From: Arthrobacter oryzae
GTDB lineage: Bacteria; Actinomycetota; Actinomycetes; Actinomycetales; Micrococcaceae
DNA length: 64,000 nt
Direction: 5' to 3'
Assembly (NCBI RefSeq): GCF_030812315.1
Contig: NZ_JAUSSM010000002.1
Coordinates: forward strand, 248,001 to 312,000
The position numbers and the translations under genes were made by a program. Each line of letters begins with the position of its first letter. Position 1 is the first letter of the stretch. The notes beneath the pieces are model-generated. The model had not been told where the DNA came from. It searched no databases and saw nothing but the letters and a program-made list of their open reading frames with translations. Shown here in pieces: positions 1 to 8,509 of the stretch.

Positions 1-401
1 ACCAGCGGGCTCACCCCGACCCGCATCTTGCGGCCGGCATTGAAGATGTCCACGGACTCTTCCGTGGCCGCCTGTCCGCTGTTGCCGGGGGTGGGCTGCC
101 GTTTGGGATTCAGCTGCAGAATGGTGCCAAAGCTGTAGGGTGGCTGGCCCTCCTGGTCCAGGGCGTTCTTTAGGCGCAGAATTTCCGCTTTCGCGGTTTC
201 CAGCATGCCCACCAGCTTTGAGTTGTTCTGCGTCGCGGCCGCAAGCTGGCGGTCAATGTGCCGCAGTTTGTCCCGGAGGATGTTCACCTGCCGGTCCGCA
301 ACTGAGAGTTCGTTGGCCACATAGCGGGCGTTCTCAGGTTCCACTGCCCCTGTGGTTTCGTCCGGTGTCCGTGAGGAGTCGTTGTTCGGAGTCTCCATCA
401 T
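1..401 (-). CDS. arc: Proteasome-associated AAA ATPase ARC/Mpa, N-terminal part (cut by window edge)
   Basis: The reverse strand encodes [15 protein letters not shown] and then an alpha-helical coiled-coil stretch (about residues 20-75, with [15 protein letters not shown] and [15 protein letters not shown]). The OB-fold start follows ([10 protein letters not shown]), and the frame runs off the window without a stop. This is the N-terminal layout of the actinobacterial ring ATPase that unfolds pupylated proteins for the proteasome, where the coiled coil recognises Pup. Tandem ATG codons lie at 401 and 398, behind an AGGAAGGGG ribosome site. It lies downstream of trmI in the same direction, which matches the usual trmI-arc-dop-pup order. 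The AAA domain itself is outside the window. Confidence 0.9.
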   Translation of the reverse strand, partial: MMETPNNDSSRTPDETTGAVEPENARYVANELSVADRQVNILRDKLRHIDRQLAAATQNNSKLVGMLETAKAEILRLKNALDQEGQPPYSFGTILQLNPKRQPTPGNSGQAATEESVDIFNAGRKMRVGVSPL

Positions 402-480
402 GCATCAGCCCCTTCCTGCGCTTCTATTAAGACCATAGCCCTAAGAAGCCGGGTACTGCTGGAGACATCCGAAATACGGA

Positions 481-1548
481 CTAGTTCGTAACCTCCGGGT
501 CGTCCTTCACGTTGGTTCCGGCGATTGCATCGCGGGCAGCGCGGCGGAGTTTCTTGTCGGAAACGAGCCGCTCACCCACGGCGCCGGGCGTCCAGGCGTT
601 GACGTCCTCTTCGTTGAAGTCAGTCTTCGAGGGCCGGCGCTTGACGGAGATGCCGGTGACCCCGTCTGCGAGCCTGCGTGTGACCAGCAGGAAGCCCGTG
701 TGGGCGACCATCCGGTGGTCCGGCCGCACGGCCAGTCCTTCCAGGTGCCAGCCGCGGACCATGGATTCCCAGGCATCAGGCTCGGTAAAGCGGCCGTCGG
801 CCCGGATGGCCTCCGCCGTCCGGGACAGCTGGGTCACGGTGGCGACGTAGTTGATCCACACGCCGCCGGGGGCGAGCACTGTGGCCACGGCGTCGAGGCA
901 TTCCCACGGGGCCAGCATGTCCAGCACGACGCGGTCCACGGAACCGGGGGCTTCGCTCCGGACCACTTCCTCCTGGAAGTCGCCGAGGGAAATCTTCCAC
1001 GCGGGGTGCGGTCCGCCGAAGATGGTTTCCACGTTGCCGCGGGCAATGTCGGCGAATTCCTCGCGCCGTTCAAAGGAGTGCAGGTAGCCGTTGTCCCCGA
1101 CTGCACGCAGCAGCGAAATCGACAGCGCACCGGAACCAACGCCGGCCTCCACGACGCGGGCGCCGGGGAAGATGTCTGCCATCGTGACAATCTGGCCGGC
1201 GTCCTTGGGGTAGACCACAGCCGCGCCGCGGGGCATGGACAGGACGAAGTCCGAGAGCAACGGACGGAGGGTCTGGTACTGCTGCCCCACGTTGTTGATC
1301 ACCACGGACCCGTCCACTTTGCCGATGATTTCGTCGTGGTTCAGGAAACCGCGGTGCGTGTGGAATGCCCCGCCGACCTCCAAGGTGATGGTGTTCATCC
1401 GGCCGCGCTCGTCGGTCAGCTGTACCCGCTCGCCTTCACGGAAAGGACCCCGACGACGGGCGGCGCCCACCGGCAGTGCGCCGGTAGTGCCGGCGATGTC
1501 TGCGGTGTCGCCGGGCGTGATGTTGTTGGCGGCAGTTTCGCTGCTCAT
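481..1548 (-). CDS. trmI: tRNA (adenine-58-N1)-methyltransferase TrmI
   Basis: This 355-residue protein should methylate N1 of A58 in the T-loop of tRNAs using S-adenosylmethionine. It has the small N-terminal beta domain (RRGPFREGERVQLTDERGR, about 32-50) and then a Rossmann methyltransferase fold. The SAM-binding motif VVEAGVGSGALS lies near residue 133 and the family motif DRVVLDMLAPWE near 205. The N-terminal 30 residues are low complexity and the C-terminus is a basic extension. The ATG at 1548 has GAGGAA six bases upstream. It sits directly upstream of arc, a pairing common in actinobacteria. Its identity is clear from motifs and synteny. Confidence 0.93.
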   Translation of the reverse strand: MSSETAANNITPGDTADIAGTTGALPVGAARRRGPFREGERVQLTDERGRMNTITLEVGGAFHTHRGFLNHDEIIGKVDGSVVINNVGQQYQTLRPLLSDFVLSMPRGAAVVYPKDAGQIVTMADIFPGARVVEAGVGSGALSISLLRAVGDNGYLHSFERREEFADIARGNVETIFGGPHPAWKISLGDFQEEVVRSEAPGSVDRVVLDMLAPWECLDAVATVLAPGGVWINYVATVTQLSRTAEAIRADGRFTEPDAWESMVRGWHLEGLAVRPDHRMVAHTGFLLVTRRLADGVTGISVKRRPSKTDFNEEDVNAWTPGAVGERLVSDKKLRRAARDAIAGTNVKDDPEVTN

Positions 1549-1649
1549 GGAATATTCCTCGCTTTTGTAAACCTGTGTGGCCGTGCATCAAGACGGGCCG
1601 GGCACCAGTCGCCGCCCGGGCGCCGATATTTCACGACCGGCAGGTAACT

Positions 1650-2837
1650 CTACCGGTTCCGGACCTTCGAGCGCCCGCTGCGGCGCATTTCCTTGCCTGT
1701 AATGGCTGTCACCACGGCTGACTGGCGGAGCAGGCCGGTCACTTTCCCGTGGTGATCGACCACTGCGTATTCGCGGCCTTCGAGCTGGGCGAGGTACTGC
1801 ACCAGCTCCTGGCCCTGGGACCATTCCGGCACGTAGGCGCCGGCGCTTAGGGCGTGTGAGACTGCCGTAGCCGGCGTTGCCGCTGCGGCTTCGGCCGGAA
1901 CGGAAGCGACAGCGGCCTCGTCCACGATTCCTGCGGGCCGGCCGTCCGGTCCGAACAGAACGATCGCCGTTGCGCCGTCCGCAGCAAGCTGGCGGATATC
2001 GGCCACCGTGGAGGATTCCGGTATCCCGACGGCGGGTTCAGCCAGTGCAGCGGCGCTAACCAGGTGCAGCCGGCTGCGGAGGCGCCCGTGCTGGATGGAG
2101 GCGGAGGCCCCCATCCAGAGGAAGCTGCCGACCAGCACTGTGATGAGCATGAGCGAAACGTCCGGGCGGTCACCCCGCAACAGCGGAAGCAGGACGAACC
2201 AGGCGGCCAGTGCGATGACGATGATCCGGCCGGCCCAGCCAGCTGCCACCGTGCCCTTTTCCTGGCTGCCGGTGGCCTTCCAGACGGCGGATTCCACGAG
2301 GCGTCCGCCGTCGAGGGGAAGGCCCGGAAGGACGTTGAAGATACCGATCAGCAGGTTCGCCCAGACAAAGATGTCGGACAGGATGCCAACCACGCCTGTC
2401 GGGTCGGCCGCTTCATTGAACAGCCAGCCCGCGCCGGCCAGGACCAAGTTCGCTGCCGGCCCGGCCAGGGCAACCAGGACGGAGCGGCCTGGCGTGGCGG
2501 TGAACCCCTCGAACTGGGTGTGCCCGCCCCACAGGTTCAAAACGATCTTCTCCGTGGGCCAGTGGAAAATCTTGGCCGTCAGAGCGTGGGCGAGCTCATG
2601 AACCAGTACCGAGATGAGCAGCAGCAACGCGTAGGCGAAGGCCACGTAGTAGGCGGCAACGCCCATTTCCGGGTACTGACCCTCCAGTACGGGTCCGTAC
2701 ACGATTACTGTGAACGCTGCGATGATGAACCACGAATACGCCAGGACAACCCGGATGCCGGCGATGCGGCCCAGCGGGATGCCTTCCCGGCGGCCGTTGG
2801 CGGACTTCTGGTCCCCGCTACTTGCTGGCTCAGTCAA
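1650..2837 (-). CDS. Site-2-protease-type M50 metallopeptidase with C-terminal CBS-like region
   Basis: The 395-residue integral membrane protein carries the zinc motif HELAH at residues 80-84 in a transmembrane helix. The second S2P motif, NVLPGLPLDGGR, lies around 168-179 and supplies the third metal ligand. A C-terminal region of about 130 residues (STVADIRQLAAD, FGPDGRPAGIV, YAVVDHHGKVTGLL) looks like a pair of CBS modules. The family cleaves substrates within the membrane, often anti-sigma factors; the substrate here cannot be told. The start is a TTG at 2837 that overlaps the stop of the HAD gene by eight bases, suggesting translational coupling. It resembles mycobacterial Rip3-type proteases. 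Confidence 0.88.
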   Translation of the reverse strand: MTEPASSGDQKSANGRREGIPLGRIAGIRVVLAYSWFIIAAFTVIVYGPVLEGQYPEMGVAAYYVAFAYALLLLISVLVHELAHALTAKIFHWPTEKIVLNLWGGHTQFEGFTATPGRSVLVALAGPAANLVLAGAGWLFNEAADPTGVVGILSDIFVWANLLIGIFNVLPGLPLDGGRLVESAVWKATGSQEKGTVAAGWAGRIIVIALAAWFVLLPLLRGDRPDVSLMLITVLVGSFLWMGASASIQHGRLRSRLHLVSAAALAEPAVGIPESSTVADIRQLAADGATAIVLFGPDGRPAGIVDEAAVASVPAEAAAATPATAVSHALSAGAYVPEWSQGQELVQYLAQLEGREYAVVDHHGKVTGLLRQSAVVTAITGKEMRRSGRSKVRNR

Positions 2838-3579
2838 GGCTGTGGCTCCGAACCGCTACCTCTTCAAGCCCGAAGTCCCCTGCCGGGAATTCGTTGCGCC
2901 GTACCACCAGTTCCTGCAGGTCCGCCACTGTCCGTCCATCGAGGGAATGCCACGTGGCCCGGGCCGGGTCGGCGGGCAGGGGAACGATGTGCGGGATGGC
3001 CACGGTCACCACTCCGGACGCCATGGCGGCAGCCACGCCCGGCGCCGAGTCCTCGAGGGCGACGCATTCGTGGATGGTGAGGTCCGGGTCCCCCTGCTGC
3101 AGCAGGGCGACCGCCTTAAGGTAGGCCTCGGGATGGGGTTTGCCGTGGGTGACGGTGTCCCCGCTAACCAGGAACTCGAAATAGGGCTTGGGCAGGCTCG
3201 CGACGATCTCGCGTGCCAGCGGCGCTTCGGACATCGTCACCAGGGCGCACCGGATGCCAGCCTCGTGGAGCTGGTCCAGCAATTCGCGCGCCCCCGGCCG
3301 CCACGGAACGGACGTGCGGACCTTGCTGATGACCTGGGCCGTGAGTGTGTCGATGATTTCCCGTAACTCAAGTTTCACGCCGGCCTGCTGGAGGATGCCG
3401 GCCGAGAACACCAGGGACTGGCCAACCAACTGCATGGCCTGCTCGTGCGACCACTGCCCGCCATGGGCTGCAACGAGCGCGTGCTCGGCTTCGATCCAAT
3501 ACGGTTCGGTGTCGACAATGGTGCCATCCATGTCCCATAAAGCGGCTTTGAGAAGTGGCTGGGAGGCTGAGGATTGCAT
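2830..3579 (-). CDS. HAD-superfamily phosphatase (beta-phosphoglucomutase-like)
   Basis: The 249-residue protein starts with the HAD nucleophile motif LWDMDGTIVDTE (Asp16, Asp18), followed by a helical cap domain. Motif II lies in CALVTMSEAP (about 130), the Lys region in THGKPHPEAY, and the acidic motif CVALEDSAPGV near 190. This is the layout of Mg-dependent phosphatases and phosphoglucomutases of subfamily IA; the substrate is unknown. Its stop overlaps the TTG start of the M50 protease, so the two are co-transcribed. It is divergent from the PAC2 gene. The ATG at 3579 is used; no other start fits the HAD motif better. Confidence 0.88.
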   Translation of the reverse strand: MQSSASQPLLKAALWDMDGTIVDTEPYWIEAEHALVAAHGGQWSHEQAMQLVGQSLVFSAGILQQAGVKLELREIIDTLTAQVISKVRTSVPWRPGARELLDQLHEAGIRCALVTMSEAPLAREIVASLPKPYFEFLVSGDTVTHGKPHPEAYLKAVALLQQGDPDLTIHECVALEDSAPGVAAAMASGVVTVAIPHIVPLPADPARATWHSLDGRTVADLQELVVRRNEFPAGDFGLEEVAVRSHSLD

Positions 3580-3655
3580 GGATCCAAGTCTACGGTGCAG
3601 CTATCGGGCGCAGGCATGCAGTACGCCCTTGGCGAATATCCTGCAGGATGCTGCC

Positions 3656-3684
3656 GTGTTGCGGCTGTGTTGCGGCTGTGTTGC
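3656..3684. repeat. 11-bp tandem repeat, about 2.7 copies
   Basis: The unit GTGTTGCGGCT occurs twice head to tail and is followed by a partial third copy (GTGTTGCC). It lies in the divergent intergenic region between the HAD and PAC2 genes, about 80 bases before the PAC2 start. The function is unknown. It may change promoter spacing by slippage. Confidence 0.8.
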
Positions 3685-3765
3685 CGCGGTGCCGCTGCGG
3701 CTCGGCAAAGATTAGTGGCGCTTCATTTCATGCAACCGGCGGGGTCTTGGACGTAGGGTGAAGAA

Positions 3766-4671
3766 ATGAATAGCTTCGAGGGAGACACCAGCGAACCGGG
3801 TGCCACGCCCGAGCCGGAGCGGCTGCTGCAGCCCGTGCCCGAAGGCCAGCGCATAACAGTTATGCTCGCCGCTTTTGAAGGCTGGAACGATGCCGGCGAA
3901 GCAGCGAGCGATGCCCTTCGGTACCTGAACAAACTTTGGGGCGGCAAGAAAGTGGCCTCGATTGATGCCGACGAATACTACGACTTCCAGTTCACCAGGC
4001 CCACCATACGCCGGACTTCGTCCGGGGAGCGCAAAATCAAATGGCCGTCCACGCGCATCTATAAGGCCAGTGCCCCGGACGCGAATGTGGACGTGATCTT
4101 TGTCCAGGGCACGGAGCCGTCCTATAAGTGGCGTGCCTACACTGCCGAGCTGCTGGTCCATGCCGAGGCCCTGCACGTTGACTACGTCATCCTGGTGGGT
4201 GCGCTGCTCGCCGACGTGCCCCACAGCCGCCCCATCCCGGTGAGCACGTCGACGGACGACAGCGCCCTGCGTGAACGGATGAACCTGGAGGCGTCACAGT
4301 ACGAGGGGCCGGTGGGAATTGTCGGCGTGCTTTCGGAGGTGGCACTGCTTGCGGGCCTGCCCACAGTGTCCCTCTGGGCGGCCGTCCCCCACTACGTCGC
4401 CCAGGCCCCGTCACCGAAGGCCCAGCTCGCCCTCCTTCACAGGATTGAGGAGCTGCTGCAGGTGCCGCTCGACACGCATGAGCTGGCGGAAGAGGCGGAT
4501 GCCTGGGAGCGCGGAGTTGATGAACTCGCCACTGAGGACCCTGAGATCGCTGCCTATGTCCGGCAGTTGGAGGAAGCGAAGGACACCGCCGATCTTCCCG
4601 AAGCAAGCGGCGAGTCCATTGCCCGCGAGTTCGAGCGCTACCTTAAGCGCCGCGGCAAGGACAAACAGTAG
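3766..4671 (+). CDS. PAC2-family protein (proteasome assembly chaperone-like)
   Basis: The 301-residue soluble protein opens its domain with MLAAFEGWNDAGEAAS (about 29-44) and contains FVQGTEPSYKWRAY and VGALLADVPHSRP. These blocks typify the bacterial PAC2 (COG2047-like) family. In eukaryotes the PAC2 fold is a 20S assembly chaperone; in actinobacteria the role is unproven, though a trimeric structure and proximity to proteasome genes are known. Here it lies 3.4 kb from arc. The C-terminal 60 residues are acidic and helical (EELLQVPLDTHELAEEAD, EIAAYVRQLEEAKD). The ATG at 3766 follows AGGGTGAAGAA. A strong terminator follows at once. Confidence 0.88.
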   Translation: MNSFEGDTSEPGATPEPERLLQPVPEGQRITVMLAAFEGWNDAGEAASDALRYLNKLWGGKKVASIDADEYYDFQFTRPTIRRTSSGERKIKWPSTRIYKASAPDANVDVIFVQGTEPSYKWRAYTAELLVHAEALHVDYVILVGALLADVPHSRPIPVSTSTDDSALRERMNLEASQYEGPVGIVGVLSEVALLAGLPTVSLWAAVPHYVAQAPSPKAQLALLHRIEELLQVPLDTHELAEEADAWERGVDELATEDPEIAAYVRQLEEAKDTADLPEASGESIAREFERYLKRRGKDKQ

Positions 4672-4690
4672 GGGCGCCGGGTGTGCAAAG

Positions 4691-4733
4691 AAAGCCCCGG
4701 AGTCCGGCGAAGTTGGCCGGACTCCGGGGCTTT
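4691..4733. terminator. Bidirectional hairpin terminator between PAC2 gene and mshC
   Basis: A perfect 17-bp stem (4691-4707 with 4717-4733) and a nine-base loop lie in the gap between two converging genes. The stem begins with AAA and ends with TTT, so either strand gives a hairpin followed by a short U tract. Confidence 0.9.
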
Positions 4734-4743
4734 CCGCAACGGG

Positions 4744-6027
4744 CTAGAGTTCGACGCCGAGCAGGGAGTTCACGGCGTCGCTGACCAGTGCCTGGTCCAT
4801 CGGCGAGGCGGTCACCGCCTGCTTCTGCGCTTCGGCGGCCCAGCGGTCCACGGCCGCGAGGGCGCCGGGGGCATTCAGGTCATCCGCCAGTTCGGTCCGC
4901 ATTTCGGCGACGAGGGCGGCGGCTGAGCCCTCCGGGGCAAGGGAGAGGGCGCTGCGCCAGTCTTCGAGCCTGGCTTTTGCCTCGGCGAAGCCTGCCTCGG
5001 TCCAGGACCAGTCACTGCGGTAGTGGTGGGCGAGGATTGCCAGGCGGATGGCCGCGGGTTCTTCGCCGTCGGCGCGCAGTTTGGACACCAGGACCAGGTT
5101 TCCCTTGGACTTGCTCATTTTCTCGCCGTCGAGCCCGACCATCCCGGCGTGGGCAAAGTGCCGGGCCAGCGGAACGCCGGACAGCGAATATGCGTGGCCG
5201 GCACCCATCTCATGGTGCGGGAAAACAAGGTCGGAACCGCCGCCCTGGACAGTAAACGGCGCCGGCAGGTATTTCTGTGCGATGACCGTGCACTCAATGT
5301 GCCAGCCGGGCCGGCCCTCCCCCAGTTCGCCGCCGGGCCAGCGGGGTTCGCCTTCGCGGGCCACGCGCCAGAGAAGCGGATCCAGTGCCTGGCGTTTGCC
5401 GCCGCGGCCAGGGTCGCCGCCGCGTTCCGCAAAGAGTTCCAGCATTTCGGTTTCGGAAAGCCCGGACACCGAGCCCAGCGTCCATGCCTCGGCCTCGGCC
5501 TCGGAGGATTGTTTGCCGGCGGCTTCGACGTCGTAGTAGACGTCGCCGTCGGGCTCACCGGCAGTGCCGGCGACGCGGTAGGCCAGGCCAAGCTGCAGGA
5601 GCCGCTCGATTGCGGGAACGATTTCCGGAATGGATTCGACAGCCCCGACGTAGTTGTCCGGCGCCAGGACATTGAGGGCTGCCATGTCGGTGCGGAAGAG
5701 CTCGATTTGGCTTGCAGCCAGCTCGCGCCAGTCCACGCCGGTTGCCGTCGCGCGCTCGAGAAGGGGGTCATCGATGTCGGTCACGTTCTGGACGTAGGCA
5801 ACGCGCTGGCCGCCGTCCCGCCACGCACGGTTCAGCAGGTCGAACGCAACATAGCTGGCGGCGTGACCCATGTGGGTAGCGTCGTAGGGGGTGATCCCGC
5901 AGACGTACAGTGATTGTTCACCCGCGGCCTCGAGGGTGCTGTAGGCACCCTCGACGGTGTCGAAAATTCGAACGGCGGGCATGCGGCCCGGGAGCTGAGG
6001 AACAGGGCGGGAGGTCCAGGATTTCAC
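4744..6027 (-). CDS. mshC: L-cysteine:1-D-myo-inositol-2-amino-2-deoxy-alpha-D-glucopyranoside ligase (mycothiol synthesis)
   Basis: MshC joins cysteine to glucosaminyl-inositol with ATP, the third enzyme-specific step of mycothiol synthesis. The 427-residue protein is related to cysteinyl-tRNA synthetase. It has the zinc ligand region [15 protein letters not shown] (Cys43, with the HIGH-like loop), [22 protein letters not shown] (second Cys), and the KMSKSKGN loop. The N-terminal leader [14 protein letters not shown] and the threonine after the first zinc Cys fit MshC rather than CysS. Presence of this gene argues that the organism uses mycothiol instead of glutathione. It is followed closely by uppP on the upstream side, in the same direction. 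Confidence 0.95.
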   Translation of the reverse strand: MKSWTSRPVPQLPGRMPAVRIFDTVEGAYSTLEAAGEQSLYVCGITPYDATHMGHAASYVAFDLLNRAWRDGGQRVAYVQNVTDIDDPLLERATATGVDWRELAASQIELFRTDMAALNVLAPDNYVGAVESIPEIVPAIERLLQLGLAYRVAGTAGEPDGDVYYDVEAAGKQSSEAEAEAWTLGSVSGLSETEMLELFAERGGDPGRGGKRQALDPLLWRVAREGEPRWPGGELGEGRPGWHIECTVIAQKYLPAPFTVQGGGSDLVFPHHEMGAGHAYSLSGVPLARHFAHAGMVGLDGEKMSKSKGNLVLVSKLRADGEEPAAIRLAILAHHYRSDWSWTEAGFAEAKARLEDWRSALSLAPEGSAAALVAEMRTELADDLNAPGALAAVDRWAAEAQKQAVTASPMDQALVSDAVNSLLGVEL

Positions 6028-6042
6028 AGGCCAAGCCTAGTG

Positions 6043-6876
6043 CTAGGCGCTGATGACATTGAAACCGAGCAGCAAATACAACGCCATGCCCAGGAAAATG
6101 CGGTACCAGACGAAGAGCCGGTAGCTGCGTGTGGAGACGAACTTCAGGAACCATCCGATGATGACGTAGCCCACCACGAAGGCGATCACTGTTGCCAGGG
6201 CCGTTTCCGGCAGGCCGTACGGACCGGTGATGCCGTCCTTGGAGACCACTTTGTACAGCTGGTAGAGGCCGCTGCCAAACACTGCGGGAATGGCGAGCAG
6301 GAAGGAATACCGGGCTGCGGCTTCGCGGGTGTAACCCATCAGCAGGCCGGCCGTGATGGTTCCGCCGGACCGCGACACGCCGGGGATGAGCGCCAGGGCC
6401 TGCGCCAGGCCGTACAGGATGCCGTGCTTGTAGGTGAGGTTCGTTAGGTCCCGTTCCTGGCGGCCCACCGTGTCTGCCACGGCGAGGATCAGGCCGAAGA
6501 CGATCAGCATGGTGGCAACGATCCAGAGGCTGCGGAGTACGGACTCAATCTGGTCCTGGAAAATCAGGCCGAGAACGATGATGGGAAGGCTGCCCAGGAT
6601 CACCAGCCAGCCCATGCGGGCATCCGGGTCATCCGACGGCACTCGCCGCGTCAGCGAACCGGACCAGGCCTTGATGATGCGCACAATGTCCCGCCAGAAG
6701 TAGACGATGACTGCCGTCTCGGTTCCGAGCTGGGTGATGGCGGTAAACGCCGCTCCCGGGTCCGCCGCATTCGGCAGGAACGAACCGACGATGCGCAGGT
6801 GGGCACTTGAGGAAATCGGGAGGAATTCAGTCAGCCCTTGTACAAGACCCAGCAGGGCCGCTTCAAACCAGTTCAC
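6043..6876 (-). CDS. uppP: Undecaprenyl-diphosphatase UppP (BacA)
   Basis: The 277-residue polytopic membrane enzyme dephosphorylates undecaprenyl diphosphate to recycle the lipid carrier for peptidoglycan synthesis; overexpression gives bacitracin tolerance in known cases. Both family signatures are present: [14 protein letters not shown] (about 14-27, catalytic Glu/Ser/His) and [12 protein letters not shown] (about 163-174, with the catalytic Arg). About eight hydrophobic helices are visible. The start is a GTG at 6876. The stop is 15 bases before the mshC start, so uppP and mshC are probably one operon, as in other actinobacteria. Confidence 0.95.
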   Translation of the reverse strand: MNWFEAALLGLVQGLTEFLPISSSAHLRIVGSFLPNAADPGAAFTAITQLGTETAVIVYFWRDIVRIIKAWSGSLTRRVPSDDPDARMGWLVILGSLPIIVLGLIFQDQIESVLRSLWIVATMLIVFGLILAVADTVGRQERDLTNLTYKHGILYGLAQALALIPGVSRSGGTITAGLLMGYTREAAARYSFLLAIPAVFGSGLYQLYKVVSKDGITGPYGLPETALATVIAFVVGYVIIGWFLKFVSTRSYRLFVWYRIFLGMALYLLLGFNVISA

Positions 6877-6928
6877 GTTTATAGACCCTACGTCATGAAG
6901 CAGGGTGAATCCCCGTAAGCTAACAGCT

Positions 6929-7864
6929 ATGCAGCAGCGTTATGTCGGCAACAGTGGGTTGCGCGTGTCCTCACTCTCCCTGGGCACCATGTCGTGGGCA
7001 CGGGAGACCGATGAGCAGGACGCATCGGAACTGCTGCGGACGTTCGTCGACGCAGGCGGAACCCTGATCGATACCGCCGCCTCCTATGCTGACGGCCAGG
7101 CGGAGGCCCTCCTGGGAGCCATGCTGGGTGACGTCGTTTCCCGCTCGGAAGTGGTGATTTCCACGAAAGCGGGGATCTCGACGTCGGACGGCCGGCGGAG
7201 CGTCGACACCTCCCGGAACGGCATGCTGTCCGGCTTGGACGCCAGCCTCGCCCGGCTCGGCACGGACTATGTCGACATCTGGTTTGCGCAGGCCTGGGAT
7301 GCCAACGTCCCCTTGGAGGAGACGCTGTCTGCCCTTGAGTTTGCAGTGCGCACAGGCCGCGCCCGGTATGCGGGTGTGTCGAACTTCACTGGCTGGCAGA
7401 CCGCCAAGGCCGCCGCCATAGCGGGTTTCCCCCTGGTCGCAAGCCAGTCGGAGTACTCGTTGCTGCAGCGCAGGCCCGAAACCGAACTCATCCCGGCCAT
7501 CGAAGACGCCGGGCTTGGCCTGTTTGCGTGGGCGCCCCTGGGACGCGGTGTGCTGAGCGGCAAGTACCGCGGGCACATTCCGGCGGATTCCAGGGCGGCG
7601 CAGAAGAGGCTGGCCAGCTATGTTGAGCCATACCTGGAGCAACCGTCGTCCCGGATCGTTGAGGCGGTCGCGATGGCTGCGCGCGGACTCGGCCGGTCAT
7701 CGATCGATGTTGCCCTGAGCTGGTTGCTGTCGCAGCACGGTGTGGCCACGGCGATCGTGGGTGCCAGGTCCCCCGTGCAGCTCAAGGAGATTTTGGACTC
7801 GCAGCTGGCACCGGTGCCCGCGGAAATCGCGCGCGCATTGGAAGATGTTTCTGCTGTGGAGTAA
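6929..7864 (+). CDS. Aldo/keto reductase
   Basis: The protein (311 residues from ATG 6929) is an NADPH-dependent oxidoreductase of the AKR superfamily with a TIM-barrel fold. [23 protein letters not shown] is the typical first strand. [14 protein letters not shown] carries the catalytic Asp and Tyr, and VVISTKAG carries the catalytic Lys. The C-terminal [14 protein letters not shown] is the cofactor-binding end. A GTG at 6905 is in frame but would add eight residues not seen in the family, so ATG 6929 is preferred. It is divergent from uppP. The substrate is not predictable. Confidence 0.9.
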   Translation: MQQRYVGNSGLRVSSLSLGTMSWARETDEQDASELLRTFVDAGGTLIDTAASYADGQAEALLGAMLGDVVSRSEVVISTKAGISTSDGRRSVDTSRNGMLSGLDASLARLGTDYVDIWFAQAWDANVPLEETLSALEFAVRTGRARYAGVSNFTGWQTAKAAAIAGFPLVASQSEYSLLQRRPETELIPAIEDAGLGLFAWAPLGRGVLSGKYRGHIPADSRAAQKRLASYVEPYLEQPSSRIVEAVAMAARGLGRSSIDVALSWLLSQHGVATAIVGARSPVQLKEILDSQLAPVPAEIARALEDVSAVE

Positions 7865-7866
7865 GC

Positions 7867-7886
7867 GGTCCGGCCCTCGCCGGACC
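7867..7886. terminator. Hairpin terminator after aldo/keto reductase gene
   Basis: GGTCCGGC (7867-7874) and GCCGGACC (7879-7886) pair over a four-base loop, in the 38-base gap between converging genes. There is no clear U tract, so this is a moderate call. Confidence 0.55.
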
Positions 7887-7902
7887 CTGGTCAGTCCTTG
7901 AC

Positions 7903-8169
7903 TCAGTCCTCAACGATTTCCAGGTCTTCTTCGTCTTCGGCGTCCTGTTCATCGTCGTCGCCATCCGCGTCGTCGATGACTTCCAGCGGAGTAACCTCGC
8001 CATAGGCCTCGTAGAGTGAATCGTCATAGACTTCGAAAGCATCAGCTACGGCAAAGAACGCCGCTTCGACCGTTGGGTCTCCCTCGCCCCGCCGTGCGGA
8101 GGCTGCGATCAGGTGTTCTTCCAAGGCTGTGGTCAGGGACTGAAGCGCGACACGCGGATCGATGCTCAT
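7903..8169 (-). CDS. Small acidic actinobacterial protein of unknown function
   Basis: The 88-residue protein has a helical N-terminal half (VALQSLTTALEEHLIAASARRGEGDPTVEAAFFAVADAFEVYDDSLYEAYGE, about 8-60) and a very acidic tail rich in Asp and Glu (VIDDADGDDDEQDAEDEEDLEIVED). Proteins of this type in Micrococcaceae are sometimes labelled 'primosomal protein', but nothing in the sequence supports a primosome role. Base composition matches the neighbours. It is divergent from the DUF5703 gene, with about 40 bases between the two starts. Confidence 0.75.
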   Translation of the reverse strand: MSIDPRVALQSLTTALEEHLIAASARRGEGDPTVEAAFFAVADAFEVYDDSLYEAYGEVTPLEVIDDADGDDDEQDAEDEEDLEIVED

Positions 8170-8208
8170 GACTTCACGTTAGTCGGAAATGGACGAAAAT
8201 GGAGAGCA

Positions 8209-8442
8209 ATGAAAGAACATTTTCTGAGCAGTTCAGTCCAGCGGGAGCGGGACTACGCGAGGCAGTACGAGTACCTGGTACTGACGGTCGGCCCTGAGGA
8301 TTCGCTGCCGGAGGCGCGCCGCCGCCTTGTTGAACATTCCGAATACGGCAAGTGGGAGCTGGAACGCAGCCGCCTCTACGTAGGCGGCGGCAGGCGCTTC
8401 TGGCTTCGCCGCAAAGTCATCCAGGTCCAGCGGACCGTATAG
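8209..8442 (+). CDS. DUF5703-family small protein
   Basis: The 77-residue protein reads MKEHFLSSSVQRERDYARQYEYLVLTVGPEDSLPEARRRL, then VEHSEYGKWELERSRLYVGGGRRFWLRRKVIQVQRTV. It matches my recollection of the actinobacterial DUF5703 family, small basic proteins of unknown function. The ATG at 8209 has GGAGAG five bases upstream. A longer in-frame reading from 8113 has no ribosome site and would overlap the divergent gene, so it is not used. Confidence 0.8.
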   Translation: MKEHFLSSSVQRERDYARQYEYLVLTVGPEDSLPEARRRLVEHSEYGKWELERSRLYVGGGRRFWLRRKVIQVQRTV

Positions 8443-8468
8443 CGGACGACGGACCGTTGATGAGGCCT

Positions 8469-8485
8469 GGCGGGCAGCTCCCGCC
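8469..8485. terminator. Short hairpin between converging genes
   Basis: GGCGGG and CCCGCC pair over a five-base loop in the 67-base gap between the DUF5703 gene and the acyl-CoA dehydrogenase. The stem is only six pairs and no U run follows, so the call is weak. Confidence 0.35.
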
Positions 8486-8509
8486 TGCCGCTGTGCTTCC
8501 AACCGCCAT

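Noticed and set aside
700..1647. A 315-codon plus-strand open frame
   Set aside because: It is antisense to trmI and carries no domain; trmI is certain.
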